Shown: positions 42,402 through 51,640, counted from the first letter of the stretch. The stretch: 64,000 nucleotides of DNA from Herbaspirillum rhizosphaerae_A (GCF_046025915.1 NZ_JAQQFR010000001.1:186001-250000); one strand, 5' to 3'. Notes: generated by a model not told the origin, from the letters alone. Program-made: numbers and translations.

Positions 42402-44378
42402 CTATGCTGGCATTGTCTTGCGCACAAGCGGCAGCCACAACGTGAAGCGCGTACCGTCGGCGTCCGACGCCCAGGACACCCTACCATCAACTGCCTTGGC
42501 GCGCCGCTGCTGGTTGTGCAAGCCGCGACCTGCTGCGCTGTCCAGCGCTTTGCCGATATCGAAACCCTGGCCGTTGTCTTCGATGGTGACCGATACCCCG
42601 TCTCCGTTATCGTCGCGTGCGGTGCTGACGCGAATCCGGTCAGCGCGGGTGTGACGCAGGATATTGGCGATGCTTTCCTGCACGATGCGCAGGATATGCA
42701 GCGCACTGGAGGGTTCCAGCCAGGCCAGCGTCGGCAGCTCTTGCACGTCCCAGATCAGGGTGATATTGGTTCCCTCGAATCGTGGTTCGAGACGGAAGCG
42801 CAAGGTCGCCAGCAACAGCAGCAAATCCGCTTCAACCGGTTCCATCGAATCGATGGTGAGCTTGAGATCGTCGAGGCAATCCTTGAGAATTTGTGACACC
42901 TTGGCGTCGCTGACGCCGCCATGCTCCACCGAACGGATGGCGCTGATGAGCGACGAACCGAGACCGTCGTGCATGTCTTGCATCAGGCGCTGGCGTTCTT
43001 CACTGATGGTTTGCCGCAGCGCCGCTTCGCGCAACAGCCGGTGGCTGATTTCCAGTTCCGCTTCGCGCGCCTGCAGGCGCTGGGCCAGACTGGCGTTGAT
43101 CTGCTCCACTTCGGTGATGGCATGAACGTAACGCCGGTACATCAGCCCGCCGAACATCACGAAAGTGACGGCATTGGTGTATGCCCCAAGGAACCAGCCT
43201 TCCGGACTGACGACGTTGTTGTGCAACAGCCAGTCGGACATGCCCAGCAACACCGCCACGCCGACGCCGATGGTCAGCAGCATCCCTTCGCGCGAACGAT
43301 GCCACGACGCCTTCGCGCCCATCGTGCATACCAACACCCCCATGAGAACGGTGACCGCATACATGAAGGGCACCAGCAAGGAGGTGCTTGGATAAACCGG
43401 CAATACGCCCAGCACCGGTATCGACAATACCGTCGCCGCCATCGTCACGCTGAGCAGTGTGTACGTCAGCCACGTCAGCGGGCGCCCATGCAATTGCCGC
43501 AGGAACAGATGGACCACCGTCAGCAGCCATAGCAAGGCATTGGCTGTCAGCCACGCGAACCAATCCGTCACGATGGGCAGGCTCACGTAGTAGTGCAGAT
43601 GGCCCACGAAGGACACCGCCGCGAGATTGAAGAACAGCAGATAGCGCATCTCGTGGCGGCGCCGGAACCAGACAAACAGGGCAAAAATACCCACCACCAT
43701 GAAGGCCGCGCTGAGCGTGGCCGGCAATTCGCGCTGTAACCACTGGCGCAGGTAATAACGTCCGCGCAATGCTTCGGGCGTCCCCACCCATAGCGATGAC
43801 AACCCCACCGGCGTTTCAGGGACATGCTCTACGCGGATCAGGATTTCCGTCAACGGGATGGCCGCATCGTGCTGATCGAGCGTAAACCACAGCGGCGTGA
43901 ACAGACTGTTCCACAACTGGCCGCGCTGCTGTGTGCGGTAGGTCAGCCTGCCGTTTGCGTACACCGCGACGGTGCCGTCGGTCTTGATGCGAATGCCGTA
44001 CAACGCCAAGGGACCGGTGGGCAGTTGGCCGGTGACCGGCACTTTTATCCAGGTCGTACGAATAATTTTTTGACCGGCAATCCCGTCTGCCGGCAACGGC
44101 GCAACCGGTAACGCCGAAGGCAGTGCGGCATGTTGCCAAGACGATGGCAGGTCGCGACTGTTCATCACCAGCGGCGGCGTAGAAAAGCCATGGCCGTCCG
44201 CATCCTGCCAGTCCGCCTGGGTCAGATGAAGACTGGCGGAGGCCGTCTCGCCGTCGCCCTGCACATACCAGGCACCGACGGCAAACAGCAGCGTCACGGA
44301 AAGGGCCAGGAGTGCATTGGCGAACAGCCGGGAAGAGAATATTTTCATGCGGGCATTATGGACTGACATCCATGCCAT
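42402..44378 (-). CDS. 7TM sensor histidine kinase (NarL-type HisKA_3)
   Basis: A 658-residue membrane kinase. Transmembrane helix about 18-38, periplasmic beta-rich sensor about 45-205 of the 7TMR-DISM extracellular type, seven helices between about 217 and 415, coiled coil to about 455, HisKA_3 dimerisation domain with His470 in RLMQDMHDGLGSS, and HATPase_c about 560-655 (VQESIANILRHTRAD, ENDGQGFD-like DNGQGFD, GRGLHNQQRRA). This architecture is typical of partners of LuxR-type response regulators, one of which is encoded just upstream with 32 bp between. The sensor probably binds a carbohydrate or other small molecule. Translation may start at 44378 or at ATG 44348; neither has a clear ribosome site. 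Confidence 0.9.
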   Translation of the reverse strand: MAWMSVHNARMKIFSSRLFANALLALSVTLLFAVGAWYVQGDGETASASLHLTQADWQDADGHGFSTPPLVMNSRDLPSSWQHAALPSALPVAPLPADGIAGQKIIRTTWIKVPVTGQLPTGPLALYGIRIKTDGTVAVYANGRLTYRTQQRGQLWNSLFTPLWFTLDQHDAAIPLTEILIRVEHVPETPVGLSSLWVGTPEALRGRYYLRQWLQRELPATLSAAFMVVGIFALFVWFRRRHEMRYLLFFNLAAVSFVGHLHYYVSLPIVTDWFAWLTANALLWLLTVVHLFLRQLHGRPLTWLTYTLLSVTMAATVLSIPVLGVLPVYPSTSLLVPFMYAVTVLMGVLVCTMGAKASWHRSREGMLLTIGVGVAVLLGMSDWLLHNNVVSPEGWFLGAYTNAVTFVMFGGLMYRRYVHAITEVEQINASLAQRLQAREAELEISHRLLREAALRQTISEERQRLMQDMHDGLGSSLISAIRSVEHGGVSDAKVSQILKDCLDDLKLTIDSMEPVEADLLLLLATLRFRLEPRFEGTNITLIWDVQELPTLAWLEPSSALHILRIVQESIANILRHTRADRIRVSTARDDNGDGVSVTIEDNGQGFDIGKALDSAAGRGLHNQQRRAKAVDGRVSWASDADGTRFTLWLPLVRKTMPA

Positions 44379-44410
44379 TGAGAAGAACCGGAGCCCTGTA
44401 CCGACGCCAC

Positions 44411-45127
44411 TCAGTCGGGCAGCAGTCCGAGGGTCCTGGCTTCATAGATGGCTTCCGTCTTGGAGGTGACCTTGAGCTTGCTGTAGATGCGGCGCACGAA
44501 GGTGCGCACGGTAAACGGCGACAGCTGCATCAGCCGCGCGATCTCCTGCGCCGTGAAACCGCGGGTGATGTAATCCAGCACTTCCTTTTCGCGCACCGAT
44601 AACAACACAGAGGCTTCTTCCTGCCCGCGTGCACCGGCATTGTCCCGGTCGACTACAGCGGGCGCAGCAGCAGCAGCGCCGCGAAAACGCGCCAGCACCT
44701 GACGCGCAATGATGGGACTGATGGGACTGCCGCCGCTGGCAAGACTGCGAATTTCATCGATCATTTTGGTGGGCGAGCTGTCTTTGAGCAGATAACCGGC
44801 GGCGCCCGCCTCAATCGAACGCATGACGTGGGTCTCATCGCCGAAGGTGGTGCTGACCATGATGTTGCAGCTCGGCCATTGCACCACCGCCGCCACGATG
44901 ACGTCGATGCCGGAACCGTCCGGCAAGCCCAGATCCACCAGCAAAACATCCGCGGGCGGCCCCTGCAGCATGGCAAGTCCCTCCGCGCGGGTGCCGGCAA
45001 TGTTCGCCAGTTGCATGTCCGGCGCAGCCTGGACGGCCTTGCTCAGCGCATCGCGAAAGCCGGGGTCGTCCTCGACGATGGCGACGTGAATGGCGGGCAG
45101 CATGGGGATGTCGGAAATGGATGGCAT
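44411..45127 (-). CDS. LuxR/NarL-family response regulator
   Basis: A 238-residue two-component regulator. Receiver domain about residues 14-135 with Asp20/21 and phosphoacceptor Asp65 (VLLVDLGLPDGSG), Thr91 and Lys114. After an Ala-rich linker the LuxR-type helix-turn-helix occupies residues 173-235 (LSVREKEVLDYITRGFTAQE, IARLMQLSPFTVRTFVRRIY). It heads the operon with the 7TM kinase gene, its evident partner. Targets are unknown; the adjacent short AraC gene, 119 bp away and divergent, is a candidate. Confidence 0.92.
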   Translation of the reverse strand: MPSISDIPMLPAIHVAIVEDDPGFRDALSKAVQAAPDMQLANIAGTRAEGLAMLQGPPADVLLVDLGLPDGSGIDVIVAAVVQWPSCNIMVSTTFGDETHVMRSIEAGAAGYLLKDSSPTKMIDEIRSLASGGSPISPIIARQVLARFRGAAAAAPAVVDRDNAGARGQEEASVLLSVREKEVLDYITRGFTAQEIARLMQLSPFTVRTFVRRIYSKLKVTSKTEAIYEARTLGLLPD

Positions 45128-45246
45128 GGGACGGCCATTGTACGCCGGGCGCTCTGCGGCCCATGTAACACGTTTGTGCTACAGACAAGCGCTGACGGCA
45201 GCAATACAGTCCCACTCATTCATGATGCCGTACGGGAATAATAAAA

Positions 45247-45648
45247 ATGCAAGCTATCGTCACGGGGCCGCCTTCCTCCGCGCGCGCAATCAGGCGCAAT
45301 GCGCTGCTGGCCGACATTCGCAATTACATCAAAGACCGGCTTGATCAGGATTGGCTGACGCCGGCTTCCATACAGGCGGCGTTCCGGCTATCGCGCCCCA
45401 CCTTGTATCGCTTGTTCGAAACCGAAGGCGGCCTGGTGGAATACATCCGCAATTGCCGCTTGCGGGAAGCCGCTGCCGACATGATCGACCTGCCCGAATG
45501 TACGATTGCCGACATCGCCTATGGTGCCGGCTTCAACAGCGCCTCGGACTTCTGCCGCGCTTTCCGGCGCGTTTACGGCATGACGCCACGGCATTTCCGG
45601 CGATCTGCATCACGCAATGACAATAACTTTTCGTCAACATTGTCATGA
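45247..45648 (+). CDS. Short AraC-type DNA-binding protein without sensor domain
   Basis: A 133-residue protein that consists almost only of an AraC DNA-binding domain. Both helix-turn-helix units are present (PASIQAAFRLSRPTLYRLFE and IADIAYGAGFNSASDFCRAF, ending YGMTPRHFR), preceded by about 30 residues with no effector domain. It is closely related to the C-terminal domain of the full-length AraC protein at 30028-31101, sharing the RPTLYR-FE-EGG and EYIRN-RLREAA blocks. Like SoxS or MarA, it could be controlled by its amount rather than by a ligand. It is divergent from the two-component operon and precedes the tandem-sensor CheW gene by 246 bp. A GGGA element lies about 9 nt before the ATG. 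Confidence 0.85.
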   Translation: MQAIVTGPPSSARAIRRNALLADIRNYIKDRLDQDWLTPASIQAAFRLSRPTLYRLFETEGGLVEYIRNCRLREAAADMIDLPECTIADIAYGAGFNSASDFCRAFRRVYGMTPRHFRRSASRNDNNFSSTLS

Positions 45649-45729
45649 TACCCCGGCCGCCGTCGCTTCCCGAAGACGCCAAATTCTATTCATAAAGTGA
45701 GACAGGCGGTCAAGCGAAGCGACATTTTT

Positions 45730-45750
45730 CTGCCACAATAGTTGTGGCAG
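45730..45750 (+). promoter_or_regulatory. 9-3-9 perfect palindrome upstream of the sensor-CheW gene
   Basis: CTGCCACAA, TAG, TTGTGGCAG. It lies 145 bp before the sensor-CheW start and 81 bp past the short AraC gene. No T-tract follows, which argues against a terminator. It has the form of a dimer operator. Confidence 0.5.
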
Positions 45751-45894
45751 GCAAGAAAAAAGACCTCATAAAAACGCAGTAAGGGAACGGGTACTGCCTG
45801 ACAGGAAGATTGCGGGAGACATGGATACCGCCGGCGCACGCTGCGACGGCTGTCGGCAATGGCATTGCCCTATGCAAACCAATTTTGAGGTCTT

Positions 45895-48495
45895 ATGGAA
45901 CAGATAGTACCGACCGCAGAGTTCCTGCGCTACATGCCTGACGTGGCATTGTGCGAACGCTCTCTGCGCGAACTCAACTTCGCCTGGCGTCTGATCGAAT
46001 CAACCGCAAAGATGGTCTGCCCGGTGGAAGCCAAGAGCATCCTGCCGACCATGAAAGTCACGCGTGAAGGGTTCAATAACCTGGAGCAGCGCCTCATCGC
46101 CAATCTGGTCCGGCAGAATATCGCCAAGTCAGTCCAGGAGATCGACTTCAAGGCCCAGGTCATTATCGACATCGTGGTGCGCAACCTGTTCGAACGCACC
46201 GCCGATGTCGGCTTCCTGGCAATGGACGACGCCATCCGCGCGTTCATCCTCAACCGCCAACGCGATCAGCATGACGTCGACGACATGGTGACGCGGCTGC
46301 GCGCCTATCGCGACAAGTACACCGTCTATGACGAAATCCTGATCCTCGATACCGAAGGCCGGGTGCTGGTCAACCTCGACGGCAATAATGAGGTGACGCG
46401 TTCTTTCGATCCACTGGTAGCGCAGACGCTGAAGTCGGATCGCTACATCGAAACCTTCGCGTACTCCGACTTGCGCAACAGCGGCGAGCGCGCACTGATC
46501 TATTCGCACAAGATCGTCGCTCCAAACAGCGATGACGCCATCGGCGTGCTGTGCCTGTGCTTTCCGATTGCAGTGGAAATGAAGGATGTCTTCAGCGGCC
46601 TGCGCAAAGCCGCCGATCGCTCAGTAATGCTCATGCTCGACGACACCGGCTGCGTGATCGGCAGCAGTGACGCCGAACACATCCCCGCCGGCCGCACGGT
46701 GCCGCTGGCACTCGAAGGCGACTACCAGATCGTGGTCTATGCCGGTCGCGAATACCTGGCGCGCACCTGTGCAGCGCGCGACTACCAGGGCTACGGCGGT
46801 CCCGGCTGGTACGGCCACGTGATGATCCCGTGCGAAACCGCTTTTCGCCAGCAGAACACGGATGTACTTTCCGGCTATGACGCGGCCATGCTGAACGGCG
46901 TGATGTCGCATGCCAAATCGTTTTGTCCGCCGCTGCATGACATCACCATCATGGCCGAATCGATCAATCATTCGCTGCGGCGTGTTGTGTGGAACGGCAA
47001 GATCATGTCCGCCGGCGAAGACCGCGACCTGCTGCGTCTCAAAGCGATCCTGCAGGAAATCAGCCAGACCGGCGACGAGACCAACAGCATTTTCAAGGAT
47101 TCGATCCAGGACTTGTACGCCACCGTCGTCTCGTCCAGTCTGCAAGACATGCAGTTCATTTCGCGCCTGATGATCGACATCATGGACCGCAACCTGTACG
47201 AACGCGCCAACGATTGCCGTTGGTGGGCCTTGACGCCGGACATCCGCCGCATCACTGCCGATCGCAACCGCAACGAACAGGACGGCAAGCGTATCGCGCA
47301 GATACTGGAATCGATCAACGCGCTCTATACCGCCTACGCCAGGCTGGTGGTATTCGACGCCAACGGTGCCATCATCGCCGCATCCGATCCGCATGCTGAC
47401 GGCCTCGACATGGCCGGCCACAGCATGGACGACTATCTGGTGCGCAAGACGCTGCAACTGGTCGACAGCCAGGCTTATTGCGTCTCGCCGTTCGAGCCGA
47501 CCTGGCTGTACGGCGACCGCCCGACCTACGTGTATTGCGCCGCGATCTTTCATCCGGACCACGCCGGACAGGCGGTCGGCGGCATCGGCATCGTGTTCGA
47601 TGCCGAACCGGAATTCCGCAACATGCTATCAGCGTCGCTGCCGGAGCAGGACCGGGCCTTCGCGGTCTATACCGACCGCGAAGGCCACGTCATTTCTTCC
47701 ACACATACCGACTATCCACCTGGCAGCGTGCTGCGTACGGACGGCGACGTCATGGTAGCCGGCAACGGCATCAGCTCGGCCGCCATCCGCATCCACCACG
47801 GGCAATACATGGTGGTCGGCCACACCGCCTCATTCGGCTATCGCGAATTCAAGAACGCGGACAACTACACCAACGACGTCATCGCCACGGTGTTCGTACC
47901 GATCGGTGCCCAGGATGACGCGACGGCCTCAGGGCAAAGCGATGCAGCCAGACTGGAAGTCGCGCCACACAGCGGCAGCGCACGCGAATACGCCACCATC
48001 CTGATCGACGGCGACGTCTTTGCGATGCCCGCCTCAAGCGTGGTCGAATCGCTGGAAGTCGAACGCATGCTGACCGCATCAACCCTGAAGCCGCTCATCG
48101 CCGGCGTACTGAATTATCAGGACAACAGCAGCAGCGCCTCGTCCTTCGTGCCGGTGATCGACATGCGGCAACTGCTGCATCCCGGCGCGCCGAAGCCGGA
48201 AGCCGCCAGAGAAATCGTCGTGGTCCGCCAAGGCCGTCACACGCTCGGCCTACTCGTCGACGATCTGCACAACGTCATGGAGTTCGGCGCAGCACAGATC
48301 GACCCACCGCTGCCGATGTTCGGCAACCGCGCCAGCTATGTCTGCAACATCATCCGCACCGCTAACCCGGGGCAGATGGTGCAGGTGGTCGACATCGAAA
48401 GCATCGTGCGCAATGTGTTCGGCGGCAATGTGGAAGAGTTCACTTTCGAGGCCTCTGCCAGCGTCAAGAAAATCGTTCTCAGCGAAGTGCTGTAA
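45895..48495 (+). CDS. Soluble tandem-sensor protein with C-terminal CheW-like domain
   Basis: An 866-residue protein with no signal peptide or transmembrane segment. Two related sensor modules are arranged in tandem, about residues 80-320 and 405-670. Each starts with a long helix ending in a matching block (IIDIVVRNLFERTADVGFLA and LMIDIMDRNLYERANDCRWW), followed by a Cache/PDC-like alpha-beta domain (YDEILILDTEGRVLVNLD; ARLVVFDANGAIIAASDP). Residues 697-845 resemble CheW (ATILIDGDVFAMPASSVVES, VVVRQGRHTLGLLVDDLHNV). No methyl-accepting or kinase domain is present. It could couple cytoplasmic sensing to a CheA-type kinase. The ribosome site GAGG precedes ATG 45895. It is separate from classical che genes, and no cheA is in the window. 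Confidence 0.85.
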   Translation: MEQIVPTAEFLRYMPDVALCERSLRELNFAWRLIESTAKMVCPVEAKSILPTMKVTREGFNNLEQRLIANLVRQNIAKSVQEIDFKAQVIIDIVVRNLFERTADVGFLAMDDAIRAFILNRQRDQHDVDDMVTRLRAYRDKYTVYDEILILDTEGRVLVNLDGNNEVTRSFDPLVAQTLKSDRYIETFAYSDLRNSGERALIYSHKIVAPNSDDAIGVLCLCFPIAVEMKDVFSGLRKAADRSVMLMLDDTGCVIGSSDAEHIPAGRTVPLALEGDYQIVVYAGREYLARTCAARDYQGYGGPGWYGHVMIPCETAFRQQNTDVLSGYDAAMLNGVMSHAKSFCPPLHDITIMAESINHSLRRVVWNGKIMSAGEDRDLLRLKAILQEISQTGDETNSIFKDSIQDLYATVVSSSLQDMQFISRLMIDIMDRNLYERANDCRWWALTPDIRRITADRNRNEQDGKRIAQILESINALYTAYARLVVFDANGAIIAASDPHADGLDMAGHSMDDYLVRKTLQLVDSQAYCVSPFEPTWLYGDRPTYVYCAAIFHPDHAGQAVGGIGIVFDAEPEFRNMLSASLPEQDRAFAVYTDREGHVISSTHTDYPPGSVLRTDGDVMVAGNGISSAAIRIHHGQYMVVGHTASFGYREFKNADNYTNDVIATVFVPIGAQDDATASGQSDAARLEVAPHSGSAREYATILIDGDVFAMPASSVVESLEVERMLTASTLKPLIAGVLNYQDNSSSASSFVPVIDMRQLLHPGAPKPEAAREIVVVRQGRHTLGLLVDDLHNVMEFGAAQIDPPLPMFGNRASYVCNIIRTANPGQMVQVVDIESIVRNVFGGNVEEFTFEASASVKKIVLSEVL

Positions 48496-48510
48496 CTGCG
48501 TCAGATCTCA

Positions 48511-49215
48511 TTAATAGCCTGACGCCGCATCCAGCTGCTGCGTCATCCAGGCGATGAAGTCGCCTTGCATTTCGGCATTGAGTTCATGCCCGGCGGGGTA
48601 TTCACGATAGACCGTCGGGATCTGATGCTCGTTGAGCAGGCGTCGCGTATCGCGTGCGTATTCGACGGTCAGCTTGTTGTCCTGCACGCCGTGCGACACG
48701 TAGGCACTGCTTTTTCTTAACGCATCGTCGCGGGCGATCAGTGGCGCTATCTCGGGCAGGATGCGTCCGCTCAAAATACCGAAACCGGTGGCCTTGTCCG
48801 GCCGCGTCAGGCCGACGCCGGCGCTCATGATGCCGCCCTGGCTGAAACCGGCGATCCAGACTTTGTCCGGCGCGATACCGTATGCAGCAGGCAAACCCTC
48901 GATGAAAGACACCAGCATCGCGCGCGACGCCTCTGCCTGCGCCGGATCGATCACCGGGCCGGTCACCGTGAAATTGACGTTGAACCAGCCATGCTGATTC
49001 GGTCCGAAAGCCAGCGGCCCGCGCGGCAGAATCACCGTCAGGCGTGGATCCTGGGCCTGCGCAAAAGCGACGAGATTGGTTTCGTTCGAACCGACGCCGT
49101 GTAGCAGCAACAGGCAAGCGCTGCCGCCTTCCGCAATAGCGCCGGCAGCCGGACGACGCACCAGATGATGCAGAGGCAGGCCGTGGCCTTCGGAACTGTT
49201 GGAAGAGGTGTTCAT
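48511..49215 (-). CDS. Alpha/beta hydrolase, phospholipase/carboxylesterase family
   Basis: A 234-residue cytoplasmic esterase. The catalytic Ser is in the nucleophile elbow GFSQGGIMS, the Asp is probably in SHGVQDNKLTV and the His in PAGHELNAEM, completing the triad. LLLLHGVGSNETNLVAFA forms the oxyanion loop. It belongs to the YpfH/carboxylesterase 2 group and likely acts on short-chain esters. Converges on the sensor-CheW gene with 15 bp between and has no functional link to it. Start 49215 follows CAGGATC. Confidence 0.9.
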   Translation of the reverse strand: MNTSSNSSEGHGLPLHHLVRRPAAGAIAEGGSACLLLLHGVGSNETNLVAFAQAQDPRLTVILPRGPLAFGPNQHGWFNVNFTVTGPVIDPAQAEASRAMLVSFIEGLPAAYGIAPDKVWIAGFSQGGIMSAGVGLTRPDKATGFGILSGRILPEIAPLIARDDALRKSSAYVSHGVQDNKLTVEYARDTRRLLNEHQIPTVYREYPAGHELNAEMQGDFIAWMTQQLDAASGY

Positions 49216-49349
49216 GATGATCCTGTAATGAGTGTGAGTTCACTCTAGCGGGATCACCGGTGGAAATAAATACTGGCCAATGCGACGATTTGTCTTGTTA
49301 TTCGTGACAATGATTTTCTGCGTCTTGCGACGGCGACGGTGGAGAATAT

Positions 49350-49790
49350 CTACTCTGCAAATCCTTCGTGCTGCGGCAGCAGATCCGTGATGGTGAACCA
49401 TGGCGCCTTGGAGCCGACGAAGATATGTGCGGTGGGACGAATCGCCGGTGTGTCGACCAGCGTGCCGAGTGTGACATGGACGTAGATGCCTTCCCGCACC
49501 AGCGAGTACAGCAAGGAACCACATTTACGGCAGTGGGCGTCGTGTGCTTCGTGCTGCTGCGGAATACCGTCGTCGCCAAAACGCTGCAGAAATTCTTCAC
49601 CGGCAGTGATGCTCAGCTTGTGCGCTTCGATACCGGCGAACGGCTTGAAGGCCGAGCCGGTGGCACGGCGGCAGTTGGAGCAATGACAATTCAGCGCGTA
49701 CTGAAAGCTGTCTTCCACCACATAGCGCACCGCGCCGCACAGGCACATGCCGTTCAGCGTGTGCGCAGGAGTTTCATTTGAGGCGGTCAT
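49350..49790 (-). CDS. GFA-family (glutathione-dependent formaldehyde-activating-like) protein
   Basis: A 146-residue zinc protein of the GFA/CENP-V fold. The cysteine ligand pattern is complete: MCLCGAVRY, NCHCSNCRRATGS, and CRKCGS further on. The family is named for GFA but most members have no proven role in formaldehyde metabolism. Monocistronic; starts 22 bp after the receiver-kinase gene ends on the same strand, so read-through from the che-like operon is possible. Confidence 0.9.
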   Translation of the reverse strand: MTASNETPAHTLNGMCLCGAVRYVVEDSFQYALNCHCSNCRRATGSAFKPFAGIEAHKLSITAGEEFLQRFGDDGIPQQHEAHDAHCRKCGSLLYSLVREGIYVHVTLGTLVDTPAIRPTAHIFVGSKAPWFTITDLLPQHEGFAE

Positions 49791-49812
49791 GATATCCCTG
49801 ATGAAAACTGCG

Positions 49813-51012
49813 CTAGTTCAGCGACTGCCAACCACTATTGTGCACCTGACCGCCTGTTTCAGACCAGTTGCCGTAGGCGGCGTTACCACCCTCAGAAACG
49901 GTGCGCGGCAGCGTCACGGTAAAAAGGGTATGCGTGTCGGCCGACTGCACGGTGATTCCACCGCGATGCGCAGTGACGATCTGTTCCACGATATAAAGCC
50001 CGAGACCGAGGCCTTCGCCATGCCCCTCACGACGGCGACCACCACGGAAGGGATTGAAGATGTCCGGCAGAATTTCTGCAGGAATCGCACCGGCATTGCC
50101 CACTGTGAATACAACAACGTCGGCCTGCGTGCCGTCAATGCGCACGCGTACCGGCTCGATCGCATCGCCGTGACGTGCGGCGTTGCCGATCAGGTTGGCG
50201 ATGACTTGCGCCAGACGGTCGGCATCCCATTCGCCGGCAGCGTCGCCCTCAGCATGGACGTCGATACGGCAATGCGGAGAGCCCGCCTGATATTCCTGCA
50301 CCACGCGCTGCACGACCTCATCGAAACGGGTGGCATTGCGCACCAGCGCGATACCGCCGGCCAGGCGCGCACGTGCGAGGTCGAGCATGTCGTCAATCAG
50401 ACGCCCCATGCGCTTGCCGCTCTTGACGATTTGTGTGGTGGCCTTCTGGTTGACTTCTTCTTTCAGCGAACGTTGCAGCAAGGTCGCGGCGGTAAGAATG
50501 GCACCGAGCGGATTGCGCAGATCGTGACCGAGGATGGCGACGAACATCTCATTAAGACGCAAGGTCTCGGTACGTTCATGCAGCTCCAGAGCGAGTTGCT
50601 GCTTTTGGCGATACAGCTGGAAGAACACTTCGGCCTTGTTGCGCAGAATATGCGGCTCGATCGGTTTGTACAAAAAATCCACCGCGCCGCTTTCATAACC
50701 CTTGAATAAACGCCGCTCGTCGCGCACACCGGCCGTGACAAAGATCAGCGGCACATGGCGGGTACGCTCGCTGCCGCGAATCAGCTCCGCCAGCTCGAAA
50801 CCATCCATGTCGGGCATCTGCACATCGATGAAGGCCAGTGCAACATCGTGCACCAGCAGATATTCGAGCGCTTCAAAGCCGGAGCGCGCCTGCAACAGTT
50901 CAACATCGTCGCGCCGAAGTAAGGCGGACAGCGCCAGCAGATTTTCGTCAAGATCGTCGACAAGCAAAAATTTCACGCGGGGCAACATATTTTTCTCATT
51001 TTCTTTATGCAT
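49813..51012 (-). CDS. Receiver-histidine kinase (REC-HisKA-HATPase)
   Basis: A 399-residue soluble protein. Receiver domain about residues 12-130 with Asp63 phosphoacceptor (FIDVQMPDMDGFELAELIRG), then a short coiled coil, HisKA with His163 (AILGHDLRNPLGAIL), and HATPase_c (NLIGNAARHG, GEGLGLGLYIVEQIV). It lacks membrane segments and receives its signal through the N-terminal receiver, so it likely acts downstream of another kinase, such as the triple-receiver kinase encoded two genes upstream. Its ATG overlaps the cheB-like stop by 8 bp and is preceded by GGAG inside cheB; the second ATG (50988) has a weaker site. Last gene of the operon. Confidence 0.92.
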   Translation of the reverse strand: MHKENEKNMLPRVKFLLVDDLDENLLALSALLRRDDVELLQARSGFEALEYLLVHDVALAFIDVQMPDMDGFELAELIRGSERTRHVPLIFVTAGVRDERRLFKGYESGAVDFLYKPIEPHILRNKAEVFFQLYRQKQQLALELHERTETLRLNEMFVAILGHDLRNPLGAILTAATLLQRSLKEEVNQKATTQIVKSGKRMGRLIDDMLDLARARLAGGIALVRNATRFDEVVQRVVQEYQAGSPHCRIDVHAEGDAAGEWDADRLAQVIANLIGNAARHGDAIEPVRVRIDGTQADVVVFTVGNAGAIPAEILPDIFNPFRGGRRREGHGEGLGLGLYIVEQIVTAHRGGITVQSADTHTLFTVTLPRTVSEGGNAAYGNWSETGGQVHNSGWQSLN

Positions 51013-51640
51013 TTTTTACTCCGCCGGAAGAACTGCGGACGGCAGTGCGGGTGAAAGTCCGTAACAAAGCGGCGATCTGCTGCACCGTCAATACCGCATC
51101 GACGGCCCCCTGCTGCAAAGCGACTTCTGGCATGTAAGACGATTGTGCGTCGTCAGGTTGCTGCACGATGGTCATACCACCCGCCCTGCGCACCGCCTGC
51201 AATCCTGCCGCACCGTCATGATTGGCGCCGGTGAGAATGATACCGAGCAGACGATCGCCGTACTGGTCGGCAGCCGACTCGAACAAGACATCAATGGCCG
51301 GTCGTGAAAAGTTGACCGGCTCGTCCGCCGACAATGCCAGCTGTGGGCCAGTGTCGATCAGCAAATGATAATCCGGCGGCGCGAAATAGATCGTGCCGGG
51401 CTCAACCGGCTCCTTGTCCTGCGCCTCGCGCACCGGCTGTGCGCATTTGGGGGCGAAGATATCGACCAGCAGGCTGGGACGCTCACGCGGCAGATGCAGC
51501 ACCACAAAGGTAGCGGCGACGGCGTTCTGCGGCAACGCCGGCAACAGCGTCGACAAGGCTTCTACGCCACCGGCTGACGCACCGATGACGATGGCGTCGA
51601 TGTTGCCGATGCGACTATCAAGATGAGCGGTATCGTTCAT
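51005..51640 (-). CDS. CheB-type methylesterase without receiver
   Basis: A 211-residue protein made of the CheB catalytic domain alone. The catalytic triad is visible: Ser22 in IGASAGGVEAL, His49 in VVLHLPRE, and Asp142 in LTGANHDGAAGL. The N-terminal receiver of enteric CheB is missing, so activity would not be governed by direct phosphorylation. It overlaps the cheR-like gene by ATGA and the receiver-kinase gene by 8 bp. There is no chemoreceptor in the window; its substrate may be a receptor encoded elsewhere, or it may act as a regulatory partner for the hybrid kinase. Confidence 0.92.
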   Translation of the reverse strand: MNDTAHLDSRIGNIDAIVIGASAGGVEALSTLLPALPQNAVAATFVVLHLPRERPSLLVDIFAPKCAQPVREAQDKEPVEPGTIYFAPPDYHLLIDTGPQLALSADEPVNFSRPAIDVLFESAADQYGDRLLGIILTGANHDGAAGLQAVRRAGGMTIVQQPDDAQSSYMPEVALQQGAVDAVLTVQQIAALLRTFTRTAVRSSSGGVKNA

